DNA from: Diogma glabrata
Taxonomy: Eukaryota; Arthropoda; Insecta; Diptera; Cylindrotomidae
Length of the DNA stretch: 64,000 nt
Direction: 5' to 3'
NCBI GenBank assembly: GCA_963693315.1
Contig: CAVNZG010001007.1
Span: 62,001-126,000 of the forward strand
Shown: piece by piece, positions 26,206 to 37,496 of the stretch
Layout of the letters: each line of letters starts with the position of its first letter
How positions within the stretch are numbered: position 1 is the first letter of the stretch
Program-made: the position numbers and the translations under genes
The notes under the pieces: model-generated
What the model saw: the letters and a program-made list of their open reading frames with translations, nothing else
The model's database searches: none
What the model was told of the DNA's origin: nothing

Positions 26206-29034
26206 TTAGTCAAATGAGGGGAAATTATGATTAACCTCACGCAGCATCCTTGTAAAAGGCTCGTTCTGGCCGTATTTAGTTTTGTGGAGTGGTAATCTAA
26301 ATGCGGTTATCGATCTTAAGTTACGTGGATTCAAGTTAAAATTTATCGTCTCAAGAAGGGCAGAGGAGTCGATTTCGCCAGTTAATACTTGGTGAATAAA
26401 GACAATGTCAGCAACAATACGTCGCTTTACAAGTGGTTGGAGTTTAATTAAATTTAAACGATTGACGTAGGGAGGCAAAATGAAATTGTCCATCCTTGGC
26501 AGACCTCGCAGAGCAAAGCAGAGAAATCTTAGCTGCACGCTCTCAATTCTATCTATATGGATTTTGTGGTGTGGTGGCCAAACTTGGCTGGCATATTCAA
26601 GCAATGGCCTTACAAAAGTCGTATAAAGAGCCTTTGTTACGTACGGATCCATGAATTCTTTTGACCACCGTTTGACGAATCCAAGCATAGAGTTAGCACG
26701 ATTAATTATGTTTATGATGTGTATTCGAAAGTCCAGATTAACATCACATGTAACCCCAAGATCTCGAATGGACGTGACTCGATTAATGATGTCAGAATTA
26801 ATAAAGTAGTTACGATGTGGGTAATTAGAGCGTTTGCCGGAGTATGTAATGGACTGACATTTGCTCACATTTAATTCAAGATGATTTTTAGCGCACCAAA
26901 TAGAAAAACTGGTCAGATCACTCTGTAAGAGTTCAGTGTCCGAAGTAGTTCCAACTACTTTAAATATTTTAATGTCATCTGCATACGCCAAAATGGAAGA
27001 ATTGTGAATCACGTTATCAACGTCATTAATTGTAAGGATAAACAAAATAGGTCCCAGGTGACTAACTTGTGGTACACCAGAGGTAGCGATGAATGATGCA
27101 GAGATTGCTGATCTAAAACGTACATGGTACTTACGATCCAGGAGGTAAGACTTGATCCGTATGAGTAGTGGTGGAAAACCAAGTATTTTTAATTTGAATA
27201 AAATGACCTTGTGTAAGATCCTATCGAATGCTTTACTAAAGTCAGTGGCAATAACATCAACCTCGAGTCCTTTATCCATAGCATTTAAAGCACATGAAAC
27301 AAATTCAGAAAGATTAGTGGTAGTGGAGCGTCCTTTAAGGAAACCGTGGTGATTTCGGGAAAAAACTGGTTTACAATGGAAGTATAAAGCGTCATATACC
27401 ACGCTTTCCAACAGCTTTGGAATGCAGGAGAGTTTCGCAATAGGTCGATAATTGGAAACAACCGATCTGCAACCTGACTTATGAGTTGGAATTATGAATG
27501 AAGTTTTCCATATTACCGGAAAAATACCGGACGAGGGGGATTTTTGAAAAAGAGTTGTAAGAGGGCCAGCTAAAAAGCTGGCGCACTTCTTAAGTACAAT
27601 TGGAGGAACGCCATCTGGCCCGGACGAAAAATCACCTTTAAATTGTTTGATCTTTGCTATAATAGTGTCGCAGTTGATATTTATATAGCGAAGAGATGTT
27701 TGTGGACAATTGTTCATATAGTTAAAATAATTCATATCAGGCTCAAAGTCACTGTTGGAGAAAGCCTTATTGAAAAAAGATGCAAACATGTTGGTAATAT
27801 TATTAGGATCATCAGATAGTTCATTTTCGACCTTCATACTTGACGGGAAACCGTCAGATTTTTTTTTAAAGTTTATAAATTGCCAGAATCGCTTAGGATT
27901 GGCTATTAGATCCGTACGCATGTCATTAATGTACTCATTGTAAAGCTCGTTCGATAGGGATGAGAAATCATTATACGTATTTGAATATGCCGAATAGTCC
28001 GAATCAGACTTGGTCCTTAAAAACTTATGCCATAGACGGTTTCTAAGATTACGAAGTGATCGTCTGTTATACCATGGAGGGGATGACCCCATATATTTAA
28101 TGGACATGTAAGGAACTGATTGGTCAAAACATTCAAAGATTTTGGAATAAAAGTTAACTGTTTGGTTTTCAAAGTTATTGGCGTCGTCGTTTAAGACAGC
28201 GTCGAGGTCAACTTCACTTAATAATTCATTAAGCTTCTCAAAATTTGCTTTACGAAAGTTGAAACGTACTGAGGTTTCATCAGTCACATTAACCCTATCG
28301 TGCTCGTAGCAGAATGTTATAAGTAAGGGGGGATGGTATCGGTCAATAGTGGAGAGGATTAGGCTTGTTTCCGAAACAGTTGTGTTATTGACATCTGATG
28401 AAAATACCAAATCAAGTTGCCTGTTTAAATTATTTTTAATGCTGCTAGCTTGCTGTAGTCCAGAGTTAGAGTTAGACATGTTATCAACAAAAATTATTTC
28501 CTTATGGGTACTTGCATTAGCAGCAACGAAATGAGTAAGATCATTAGATTGCTGCCATGTTAGGTTGGGAAGATTAAAATCACCAACGATCAAAAGATCA
28601 TCATGAGTATGCATGGAATCAACAAGAAAATCAATGGCGTTGAAAAGGAGTTGGTATCTATCTATCGGACTATTGGGACGCAGATAACAGCATATAATAA
28701 TGGTTTTCTTACTCGTGCCTGTTTTGCCTATTTCTACCCCTAAGAGGTCAATATTTGCGTTGTTTTCAGTATTAGGAATGACTAATACCGAACTGTTGAA
28801 ATCCCTATGTACAGCTATTAGTACTCCTCTACCAGTTACTCCTAATTCAGTAGCCAAACAACCATCCTTACGAAAAACATTGAAGTCTGGATTAAAGTAC
28901 TCATTGCTATTAAAATTATCATTTAAATTTGTTTCCGTTAAAGCAAAAATATCAAATGAGAGATCTTGAGATTTCAAGAATACTTCATATGATTTAGTAC
29001 GAAGTACCCTTGCGTTTTGATAGTAAAGGGACAA
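26206..29034 (-). CDS. LINE ORF2: endonuclease plus reverse transcriptase, 942 codons, uninterrupted
   Basis: The apurinic-like endonuclease lies at residues ~1-240 with YYQNARVLRT, LTET (E34), GDFN (151-154), and DRYHPPL at 231-237 in the place of the usual SDH block. The reverse transcriptase covers ~460-740 with SGPDGVPP (471), YRPIAKLS (529), DFSKAFD (598) and YADD (684-687). A C-terminal thumb/connector follows, ending near the stop. The usual GVPQGS motif reads GVPQVS here, a change of a strongly conserved Gly that may reduce activity. There is no obvious ATG in frame at the start. The frame opens with TTG 6 bp after the ORF1 stop, so translation probably depends on coupling to ORF1. 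The best placement is the CR1/Jockey/I group, and the clade is not assigned. Uninterrupted length points to a young copy. Confidence 0.9.
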   Translation of the reverse strand: MSLYYQNARVLRTKSYEVFLKSQDLSFDIFALTETNLNDNFNSNEYFNPDFNVFRKDGCLATELGVTGRGVLIAVHRDFNSSVLVIPNTENNANIDLLGVEIGKTGTSKKTIIICCYLRPNSPIDRYQLLFNAIDFLVDSMHTHDDLLIVGDFNLPNLTWQQSNDLTHFVAANASTHKEIIFVDNMSNSNSGLQQASSIKNNLNRQLDLVFSSDVNNTTVSETSLILSTIDRYHPPLLITFCYEHDRVNVTDETSVRFNFRKANFEKLNELLSEVDLDAVLNDDANNFENQTVNFYSKIFECFDQSVPYMSIKYMGSSPPWYNRRSLRNLRNRLWHKFLRTKSDSDYSAYSNTYNDFSSLSNELYNEYINDMRTDLIANPKRFWQFINFKKKSDGFPSSMKVENELSDDPNNITNMFASFFNKAFSNSDFEPDMNYFNYMNNCPQTSLRYININCDTIIAKIKQFKGDFSSGPDGVPPIVLKKCASFLAGPLTTLFQKSPSSGIFPVIWKTSFIIPTHKSGCRSVVSNYRPIAKLSCIPKLLESVVYDALYFHCKPVFSRNHHGFLKGRSTTTNLSEFVSCALNAMDKGLEVDVIATDFSKAFDRILHKVILFKLKILGFPPLLIRIKSYLLDRKYHVRFRSAISASFIATSGVPQVSHLGPILFILTINDVDNVIHNSSILAYADDIKIFKVVGTTSDTELLQSDLTSFSIWCAKNHLELNVSKCQSITYSGKRSNYPHRNYFINSDIINRVTSIRDLGVTCDVNLDFRIHIINIINRANSMLGFVKRWSKEFMDPYVTKALYTTFVRPLLEYASQVWPPHHKIHIDRIESVQLRFLCFALRGLPRMDNFILPPYVNRLNLIKLQPLVKRRIVADIVFIHQVLTGEIDSSALLETINFNLNPRNLRSITAFRLPLHKTKYGQNEPFTRMLREVNHNFPSFD

Positions 29035-29039
29035 GCATT

Positions 29040-30260
29040 TTAGTTTTTTGGAACGCCACTTGAATTGTTAGTTTTGTCCAAATCTACAAATTCTTGAATA
29101 TAAGTTGAGTCAGGCCAAGATACTGGTGATATCAAAATGTTAAACAAAGCTTCAGGAACGGTGAGTTTAAATGAGGCGACATGCCCATTAAACCGTGAAA
29201 TGTTTCTACATTTAACTAATTTGTAGTCATTGTTTAGATCATTAGCAGCTAAGGTTGATTTAACATGTGAAAGAACGTTGGTACTTGTTGTGGGTCTATC
29301 TAATCTAGAAATAAAAATATTTTTCTGTTTGGGAGCGGCCATAAGAATGCATGGTCGGTCCAGATTTACATCATTATGCGTTACAGTAGGCTTTGAACAA
29401 TTGACTACAGTCGTTAATGACATAGGTGATAATGTTGATGAAGTGGCCGCATTTATAGCAGGTACAGATAGGAGTTCCTGTTGGAGCGAAACATCATTAG
29501 AGACATCATTTGAAACATTAACAGCAGTGGATGGAGGAATTTGCAAAATTGCCTGCATTAGGTCACTACAACCATCACTTTTTAGTTCATTTTCAAGACG
29601 CATGATACGGTTTTCAATGATATCCATATCCTTTCCAGCATTAATATTAGAGTTGATGTGGAGACGAAAGCTGTTTGACAGCTCCGAGACCACGTTAGAG
29701 CACGATAAAAATTGTTGGTTGATTGACAGTTGGTTGGTGTTGACAACTTTAATTAAGTCCGATGTGCGATTGTTGTGCTCAACTAGTGAAGTATTTTTCT
29801 TCAAATCTTTAGTCATAAGATCGAACTTGTTACTGATGATCCCATTCACAGTTGTGTCGAAATTTTCGATGAATCGGAAGATGTTTTCAAAATTTTTTTC
29901 ATGACTGTTGGTAATCCATGTTAGAGATTTAGTGTTATTCTCGATTTTATCTTCAATTTCATGAATAGAACTGGAAACGTCGTCCAAAATGGAACACAGT
30001 ACACTCAGTTTACCCTCAGATTTTAGGATTCGATTGGAAATTATACTCAGATCAGATTTAATGTTCTCTAGACAACGAAAAATAGAGTCAATTGATTCGT
30101 TTATAGGTAGTAGTTGCGAACAACCGTTATTATTTTTACAGTCAATGCAGATGAACGCAAATTTTTTAAAAAAGGTCGAATCATACCGCAAACTGGGTAA
30201 TCGTTCAAGAGTGTGATTGGATGATGTGTTGCAAAAACTGCATTTAATTGTGGTAATCAT
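29040..30260 (-). CDS. LINE ORF1: zinc-finger/coiled-coil protein, 406 codons
   Basis: It starts with an ATG at 30260 and ends just before ORF2. The N-terminus has a paired-Cys zinc-binding pattern (CSFCNTSSNH..., then CIDCKNNNGC at ~38-47), as in PHD-like ORF1 proteins of CR1/L2-type LINEs. The middle (~55-230) is rich in I/L/N heptad-like spacing with EIEDKIENN and RIMRLENELK, which suggests coiled coil and oligomerisation. The C-terminal part (~310-400) contains KQKNIFISRLDRPTTS and a region like an RNA-binding fold in related proteins. Its likely role is to bind LINE RNA and form the RNP. There are no stops or frameshifts. Confidence 0.8.
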   Translation of the reverse strand: MITTIKCSFCNTSSNHTLERLPSLRYDSTFFKKFAFICIDCKNNNGCSQLLPINESIDSIFRCLENIKSDLSIISNRILKSEGKLSVLCSILDDVSSSIHEIEDKIENNTKSLTWITNSHEKNFENIFRFIENFDTTVNGIISNKFDLMTKDLKKNTSLVEHNNRTSDLIKVVNTNQLSINQQFLSCSNVVSELSNSFRLHINSNINAGKDMDIIENRIMRLENELKSDGCSDLMQAILQIPPSTAVNVSNDVSNDVSLQQELLSVPAINAATSSTLSPMSLTTVVNCSKPTVTHNDVNLDRPCILMAAPKQKNIFISRLDRPTTSTNVLSHVKSTLAANDLNNDYKLVKCRNISRFNGHVASFKLTVPEALFNILISPVSWPDSTYIQEFVDLDKTNNSSGVPKN

Positions 30261-31089
30261 CCTTTTACACTACATTCGTGAATAAATCACAAATTTATGT
30301 TTTGTTTATTGTTAATAAACGATTGAAAAAATAAATAAAAGAATATTGTGGATAAGACTGCAAATTAATCACTAATAACACTTAACAATCGTCGATTATT
30401 ATTGTTTATGTATATGTACACAAAATTCACCTAAGTTATTTATTTAACGTTATTTTATTGATAATCAGAATTTGTAGGTAAAATAAATTTAGTTACCACT
30501 TTACACATATAATCCAGTTATTATTAGATTTGAAAGAATAGTTTGTTAATATCTAAAGATACCTCTATTGTGTAGTCCTAGTATTCGATACTACCTGTGT
30601 TTGTCCTGGTTTTGTTGTTGTCGAGCGGACAAAATTGAGCACAACTAAAACAACAATATCACTACACTATCTAACACTATCACTTTAATCTATTAGATAC
30701 TGGTGTGAACTTAGTATAATTATTTAAATAACCATGCTATGTAGATTAGTTGATTATCAGAAACTATTTATTTGTTTACGATAATTAGTATGTAGATAAT
30801 GTAATGTAAGTAGATATAACTGTACACTATAAGAACGAACATTTATACACCAGGAACAAAAAGCGCAGGTTTTAAAAAAAATATAGATTCTTGCAATAAC
30901 TAGGTATAGTTGAGGACTATAAAATTCCCAGTTTTGATGATTAATATAACTGAACTATAATCACAACACTTCACTACACCGGTAAAAAGATAGGCTTATT
31001 GTTATAAAATTTAAATTTAATTTGCACAAAAATAAAATTGAAAGAAATAAAAATCGACCGATTCGGTTGAAAGTCGAAATATATTATGT
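30261..31089 (-). other. Probable 5' UTR/flank of the LINE
   Basis: No coding frame is seen. A more GC-balanced stretch near 30590-30650 (GTTTGTCCTGGTTTTGTTG) may be part of the LINE 5' UTR. The 5' end and target duplication were not resolved. It abuts a long TA array. Confidence 0.4.
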
Positions 31090-31936
<847 letters not shown>

Positions 31937-32383
31937 TGTAACGACTCTTCGTTGGTTCTTTTCGATTATTGAGCAAATACGACAGTAAAAAGACGGATCT
32001 TTGGTTAACAGAATCTCAAACTTTATTTGTCAACAAATTACAGCAGCTTCCGTTTTTCCTTACAATAAATTCCAGGGTCTCCAATTTATGTACCATAAAC
32101 TTCACCGCTTTTCCGCAATTTGAATCAACAATATTCGGAATCGTAAAATCTGTATTTACTGTTCCACTAAGTTCAGATTCTTTCACTATTAGTACCCAGG
32201 CTCAAGTACCACCGATTATTCCTTATACTTGCGAATATTTATAAACACTTTTAATTGCAAAAGTAAAAACTGACTATCTGATATTTTTGTTTGCTTATTT
32301 ATATCGAAAAATAAATCAATCGAAACTTCTATAATCAACTAGAAATCAATACTACGTAGTCTGTACATCTTGAATAGGCCACA
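31937..32383 (-). repeat. 3' LTR of the Gypsy element
   Basis: In element orientation it runs TGTGGCC...GTTACA (447 bp). It is preceded by a purine-rich GAATGAAAACAGG (32384-32396) that can serve as polypurine tract. Confidence 0.8.
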
Positions 32384-32396
32384 CCTGTTTTCATTC

Positions 32397-32578
32397 ATAC
32401 TTGCATTTGTATTAGCGAACTCAAATTTAATTTATGCAAAATGTATTTGTTAAAGGGAGTTAACTTTTACTTCATCTTTGCCATAGAATGTAGAAAACAT
32501 TTAGGCGGAACGTATTGGTTATTTATGATTAAATTAAATTAACCCATTCTGGACGAAGTTTATTACACTGCCCTCCAT
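32397..32578. other. Gypsy 3' untranslated region
   Basis: Non-coding sequence between the integrase stop and the polypurine tract on the minus strand. Nothing else is seen. Confidence 0.5.
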
Positions 32579-33460
32579 TTAGTTTTGTTCGTCCCGAACA
32601 ATATCGGCTATCGCATTGGTGCTGTTACCTTGGTACGGTGCCAACCTTTGCAGATGTATCACTTTCATCTTGGTACGGGGTCCCTTTTGTATGCGGTAGA
32701 TAACATCATTAATTCGTTTGATTATTTTATATGGGCCTTCCCAATCTTGCTGCAGCTTGGGTGATCTTCCCTTAGTTCTTCTGGGGTTGTATAGCCATAC
32801 CAATTCTCCTTCTTGAAAACCGCCACTATTTGCATTTATGTCGTACCTGGTTTTCATTTTGTCACTGGCAATCTTAATGTGGTCACGAACCTGCTGATGG
32901 ATTTTATTCATCTTCTCCCTTAGTTGTCCCACATAATCTGTTTTCGTGGATACCAGACCTCCAGGGATGCCAAACTCGATGTCACTAGGAAGATGTAGTT
33001 CTCTTCCGAACATGATATTCGCTGGCGTTTCACTTGTCGTATCGTGCACTGCGCTACGATAGGCCATCAAGAATAACGGAAGATCCTTGTCCCAATTTCT
33101 TTGGTTGGCTTCTACTACCTTTGACAAATGTTCTTCCATGGTTCGGTTGAATCGTTCTACCATGCCATCCGACTGCGGGTTCATAGGTGTAGTTCGTGTT
33201 TTTCTAATGTCGAGTGTTCTGCACAGCTCTCCATCAATTGAGATTCGAAATTCCTTCCCTGGTCCGTATGCAACTCGAGCGGTGTTCCATATCTGCAAAT
33301 CCATTCATTGACTAATGTTCAGTGACCGTAACTGCTTCCTGGTTCGGTATTGCATAAGCTTCCGGCCATTTTGTAAAGTAATCAATGACCACCATGATGT
33401 ATTTGTTACCTTTTGTAGTTTCCGGAAATGGCCCCGCGATGTCTATAGCAATTCTCTCTT
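32579..33460 (-). pseudogene. Gypsy integrase core and C-terminus, frameshifted
   Basis: In three frames I see the first catalytic Asp block (IDIAGPFPETTKG at ~33400-33455), the second (LHTDQGRNFES at ~33235-33270), and the Glu block (PQSDGMVERFNRTM near 33150-33185). A stop or frameshift lies at ~33325 and another at ~33225. The C-terminal part (to 32579) has the GPY/F-type motif (WEGPYKIIKRI). It would move element cDNA into the host genome if intact, but this copy cannot make it in one frame. Confidence 0.85.
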
Positions 33461-34249
33461 TATTGGGGCGCCCACATTGTACTGCTGCATCTCTCTTCGA
33501 GTTCTAGTCTTTGGTCCTTTGCTCGCCGCACAAGTATCACATCGCCGACACCATTGCTCTACGTCGGTTCGATACCTTACCCAATAAAACCTCTCCCTTA
33601 CTTTAGCTAGGGTTTTATTGACTCCCAGGTGTCCTCCAGAAATACTTCCATGCAGCTTTCCCAGTACCTCTCCCACTCGACTTGATGGCAACACCAGCTG
33701 TTCGAACACTTTCTTTCCATCAGCAGACTCCCATTTTCTTTTTAGTATCCCGTTGTCCATAACTAGTGAGTCCCATTGCGCCCAGTAGCACTTCACCTCC
33801 GTACTTAAAGGTGCTACCTCTTTCCACTCTGGTCGCCTTCCCTCAGTTTTCCATTTCAATATTGGAGCCATAGCTAGATCTTCTAGCTGCTCTCTTCTCA
33901 TTGCCTCGGTACACCAATCGTCAGGAGTTTGGAACTTAATTTGCTTCACTGTCATTGCCTCTTTTCTCTCAGTCCTGCTACATGACTTGCGCTCCTCAAT
34001 ACAGGGTCTTCTTGAAAGATCTTCAGCGTTACAATGTATCCTTCTCTTCCGGTGTTCAACGCGGCAATCTCCTTCCTTTTTGACCTCCACTTGCTTGTTT
34101 GAAAGGTTCATCAACCGGCCTGGAACTACTCCTTCTTTTGCTGCTACTCGTATTTTGCATTCTTGTCTGATGTGCCCTAACTGGCCACAATTCCAGCATC
34201 TTACTCTGCTAGATCTTCTTCGTTGATTTCGTTCAGGCTTATCTTCCAA
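33443..34249 (-). pseudogene. Fusion of the gag zinc knuckle to the integrase N-terminal zinc domain
   Basis: Near the N-terminus CWNCGQLGHIRQEC is a CX2CX4HX4C knuckle. Within about 40 residues the frame reaches HCNAEDLSRRPC, the sequence that normally closes the RNase H region, and then the integrase zinc domain (HGSISGGHLG ... WCRRCDTC, HHCC). Protease, reverse transcriptase and RNase H have therefore been deleted in frame. The frame runs without a stop into the start of the integrase core. Confidence 0.85.
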
Positions 34250-35406
34250 CTTTTGACACGCATGATCACTTCATCAAGCGCTGCTTTCAGTGGTTCCTCA
34301 GCAACTTCCATCTGACGTACTCTATCTGAGCCATACGCGCTTTTTCCAGCTTCCATTTGTAGGGCCAATGCTAAGACTTCCGCAGGTAATTTCTTCCCGC
34401 TTAGATACAGCTGATTTCTCATTTGTATATCTCGAAGAGCATTGATAAATGTATCAGCTGCCAGCTCATCTCGATGTTCAGCGTTATAGTTCGGGTATGA
34501 CAGATTTACCAGTCTCACAATGTCAGCCTCTAATTCTTGCAAAGTTTCGCTGACTCCCTGTTTTCGTGTTTTGAGCTGCATGCGATGGAGAGCTTGCATA
34601 TGACTTTCCCCATATCTTACTTCTAAGGCCTCCATTATCTTGCTGTAATCACGCTCAGTCGCTGATAGTCTGCAAAATTTCAGCAGCAGGTCCCTTCAAT
34701 GCCAATATAAGCGCGTTTGCTTTTTGCTGGTGATCAACCCCAGTTGTTGCTATCTCAAATTGCATCTTAAATATCTGATACGATGTAGATCCATCAAATG
34801 CGGGTGTTTTCACTCTAGCTGGAGCTGAAGTAGTTGATGGATTGATCATGCTACCTGACTTTACTTGTGCTATTTCTTGGCGGAATTCACTTGAAAGATT
34901 GCGTAATTTTTCTTCATGTTCTTCGGTAACTTTCCGCAGCTCCCTTTCCATGTGGTTGATTTTAACCTCCGCACTGGATATACGTGACTCGATTACTTCA
35001 CGTAGTTGTTGTTGATCTAATTTTGTTGGGCCATAAGATCAGCAAGTTGTCGTTGTTGATCTACTTTTTGTTCTGCTGCCAGTTTCTCTTGTCGGGCTAT
35101 CATATCAGCATGTTGTTGTTGTTGGTTGTTTCCTTGTTTGGTTATCATATCAGCAAGTTGTCGTTGTTGCTGTGCCATCATTTCTCTCATCAACACCATC
35201 ATCGGATCAATTGTTGGGGCATTCTGAACTGGAGCTTCTTCCGACTCTACTTCTATGACCTCTGTGTTTTGGCCTGCTTCTTCTAAAACTTTACGCAGCC
35301 GGAATGCAAGTTCTGCCTTCGTTCCATGGATTGGAGCATTCCTTTTCTTCAACTCATCCTTCAGCTGGGTCTGGCTGAGATCACTAATATTTACTGTCTT
35401 GACCAT
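34201..35406 (-). pseudogene. Gypsy gag with SAP domain, frameshifted
   Basis: The start is an ATG at 35406, 11 nt after the primer-binding site (MVKTVNISDLSQ). A SAP-type DNA-binding motif follows (LSQTQLKDELKKRNAPIHG, then KAELAFRLRKVLEEAG), and then a long Gln-rich region with repeated LADMI/QQQRQ. A second frame (34655-34951) has the gag core TPAFDGSTSYQIFKMQF. A third (34201-34635) continues with ETLQELEADIVRLVNLSYP and ends before the zinc knuckle. At least two frameshifts or stops split it, so no full Gag can be made. SAP-containing gag is unusual among LTR elements and may help nuclear or chromatin targeting. Confidence 0.8.
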
Positions 35407-35416
35407 TGTTTCAATA

Positions 35417-35434
35417 ATCCCACTTCTGACACCA
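35417..35434 (-). promoter_or_regulatory. Primer-binding site complementary to tRNA-Leu
   Basis: In element orientation, TGGTGTCAGAAGTGGGAT lies one base after the 5' LTR. It is complementary to the 3' end of a tRNA ending ATCCCACTTCTGACA plus CCA, the acceptor and T-arm end that I know from eukaryotic tRNA-Leu genes. Confidence 0.75.
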
Positions 35435-35435
35435 C

Positions 35436-35885
35436 TGTAACGACTCTTCGTTGGTTCTTTTCGATTATTGAGCAAATACGACAGTAAAAAGACGGATCTT
35501 TGGTTAACAGAATCTCAAACTTTATTTGTCAACAAATTACAGCAGCTTCCGTTTTTCCTTACAATAAATTCCAGGGTCTCCAATTTATGTACCATAAACT
35601 TCACCGCTTTTCCGCAATTTGAATCAACAATATTCGGAATCGTAAAATCTGTATTTACTGTTCCACTAAGTTCAGATTCTTTCACTATTAGTACCCAGGC
35701 TCAAGTACCACCGATTATTCCTTATACTTGCGAATATTTATAAACACTTTTAATTGCAAAAGTAAAAACTGACTATCTGATATTTTTGTTTGCTTTTGTT
35801 TGTTTTATATCGAAAAATAAATAAATCGAAACTTCTATAATCCACTAGAAATTAATACTACGTAGTCTGTACATCTTGAATAGGC
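35436..35885 (-). repeat. 5' LTR of the Gypsy element
   Basis: Matches 31937-32383. It differs by an extra GCTTTTGTTT-like duplication near 35790 and a few substitutions, and it lacks the terminal TGTG of the other copy where the 141-bp satellite begins. Confidence 0.85.
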
Positions 35886-36795
35886 TAATATGATCCATCG
35901 CAGACCCCTTATTTATATGATACATCGTTGGAAAGGTCTTGGACCAAGGAAGGTTCTTACACTATAATCGCTGCCATTTTGGACCGGCCGCCATATTGAA
36001 TTTTGCAAAAACCCTTTAAATGTCAAATATGACATTAATTTTCCACCGCAGACCCTACATATGATATATCGTTGGAAAGGTCTCGGGCCAAGGAAGGTTC
36101 TTACACTATAAGTGCCGCCATTTTGGACTGGCTGCCATATTGAATTTTGCAAAAACCTTTCAAATGTCAAATATGACATTAATTTTCCACCGCAGACCCT
36201 ACATATGATATACCGTTGGAAAAGTCTTGGCCCAAGGAAGGTTCTTAGACTATAATCGTTGCCATTTTGGACCGGCCGCCATATTGAATTTTGCAAAAAT
36301 CTTTTAAATGTCAAATATGACATTAATTTTGCAAAAATCTTTTAAATGTCAAATATGACATTAGTTTTCCTCCGCAGAAACCACATATGATATATCGTTG
36401 GAAAGGTCTCGGGTCAAGGAAGGTTCTTAGATTATAGTCGCCGCCATTTTGTACCGGCCGCCATATTGAATAGTGCAAAAACCTTTCGAATGTCAAATAT
36501 GACATTAATTTTTCCACCGCAGACCCTACATATGATATACCGTTGGAAAGGTCTCGGGCCAAGGAAGGTTCTTAGACTATAATCGCCACCATTTTGGACT
36601 GGCTGCCATATTGAATTTTGCAAAAATCTTTTAAATGTCAAATATGACATTAGTTTTCCACCGCAGAAACCACATATGATGTATCGTTGGAAAGGTCTCG
36701 GGCCAAGAAAGGCTCTTAGACTATAATTGCCGCCATTTTGGACCGGCGGCCATATTAAATAGTGCAAAAACCTTTCAAATGTCAAATATGACACT
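35886..36795. repeat. Satellite-like tandem repeat, ~141-bp unit, about six to seven units
   Basis: Each unit has CGCAGACCCTACATATGATA, CGTTGGAAAGGTCT, GGCCAAGGAAGGTTCTTA, GCCGCCATTTTGGACCGG and AATGTCAAATATGACATTA. Anchors near 36052, 36193, 36373, 36519 and 36663 give periods of 141-180 bp, the longer one from a 36-bp local duplication. Because 141 is a multiple of three, several units stay open in one frame (35913-36809 minus) and give repeated YLTFKRFLQNS peptides. No coding role is implied. Confidence 0.9.
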
Positions 36796-36839
36796 AAGGG
36801 AGCATCCATTTAACATATTTTTTTTGTGTTAACTGAAAA

Positions 36840-37320
36840 AAAAAATTAAAAAAAAAAAAAATTAAAAAAAAACAAAAAACAAAAAACAAAAATTAAATAA
36901 AAAGGGTTAAGAAACCCTGAAAATAAAATCTTTAAAAAAAAACAAACAAAAACGAAAAGCGCACTGAAAAGGAAAAAATTAAATAAAAAAACAAAAAAAA
37001 AATTAAAAAAAAAATAAAAAAAACAAAAAACAAAAATAAACAAAAAAAAATTAAACGAAAAACAAAAAAAACAAAAAATAAAAATTAAATAAAAAGGGTT
37101 AAGAAACCCTGAAAATAAAATCTTTAAAAAAAAAACAAAATAAAAACAAAAAGCGCACTGAAAAGGAAAAAATTAAATAAAAAAATTAAAAAAAACATAA
37201 AAAAAAAACAAAAAACAAAAATTAAATAAAAAGGGTTAAGAAACCCTGAAAATAAAATCTTAAAAAAAAAAACAAAAAGCGCACTGAAAAGGAAAAAATA
37301 AAATAAAAATATTCGAAAAA
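36840..37320. repeat. A-rich tandem repeat block
   Basis: Three or four copies of a ~130-190-bp unit contain AAAAAGGGTTAAGAAACCCT (a short AGGGTT/AACCCT hairpin) and AAGCGCACTGAAAAGG, separated by A-rich runs of variable length. Open frames on the minus strand (Phe-rich) are composition artefacts. Confidence 0.8.
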
Positions 37321-37496
37321 AATAATGCAAGAGAGTTTCGAATAGGAATAGCACACTTAAAAGTAAAATAAAATAAAAATTCAGGAATGGTTGAGCCAAA
37401 AGATAACTCGGGCCGCATATTGATGCAAGACCTTAGTGGTCGCATAGGGGTCCTAATTAAAGTAAAGGTCACAACACATTTTGAACAAAAAAGATT

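Larger units (their letters stand above)
31937..35885 (-). mobile_element. Ty3/Gypsy LTR retrotransposon with a protease-RT-RNase H deletion
   Basis: Two LTRs (31937-32383 and 35436-35885) flank gag and integrase remains in minus orientation, with a tRNA-Leu-type primer-binding site next to the right LTR. The total of ~3.95 kb is short for the family because the region between the gag zinc knuckle and the integrase zinc domain is almost absent. The first ~340 bp of the two LTRs look identical, and a ~10-bp duplication and a few substitutions lie further in, so the insertion is young. The outer edge of the right LTR lacks the last ~4 bp, and the flanking (TA)n and satellite hide any target duplication. 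No env is seen. Confidence 0.9.

Noticed and set aside
29230..29904. 224-codon plus-strand frame antisense to the LINE ORF1
   Set aside because: It lies fully within ORF1 on the opposite strand, and its composition follows from the sense coding sequence.
35913..36809. Frames with repeated YLTFKRFLQNS-type peptides
   Set aside because: Explained by a satellite unit whose length is a multiple of three. No start context or domain, and neighbouring units shift frame.
36840..37320. Short AGGGTT/AACCCT hairpins as telomere-like repeats
   Set aside because: The motif occurs once per ~130-190-bp unit, not as a tandem telomeric array.
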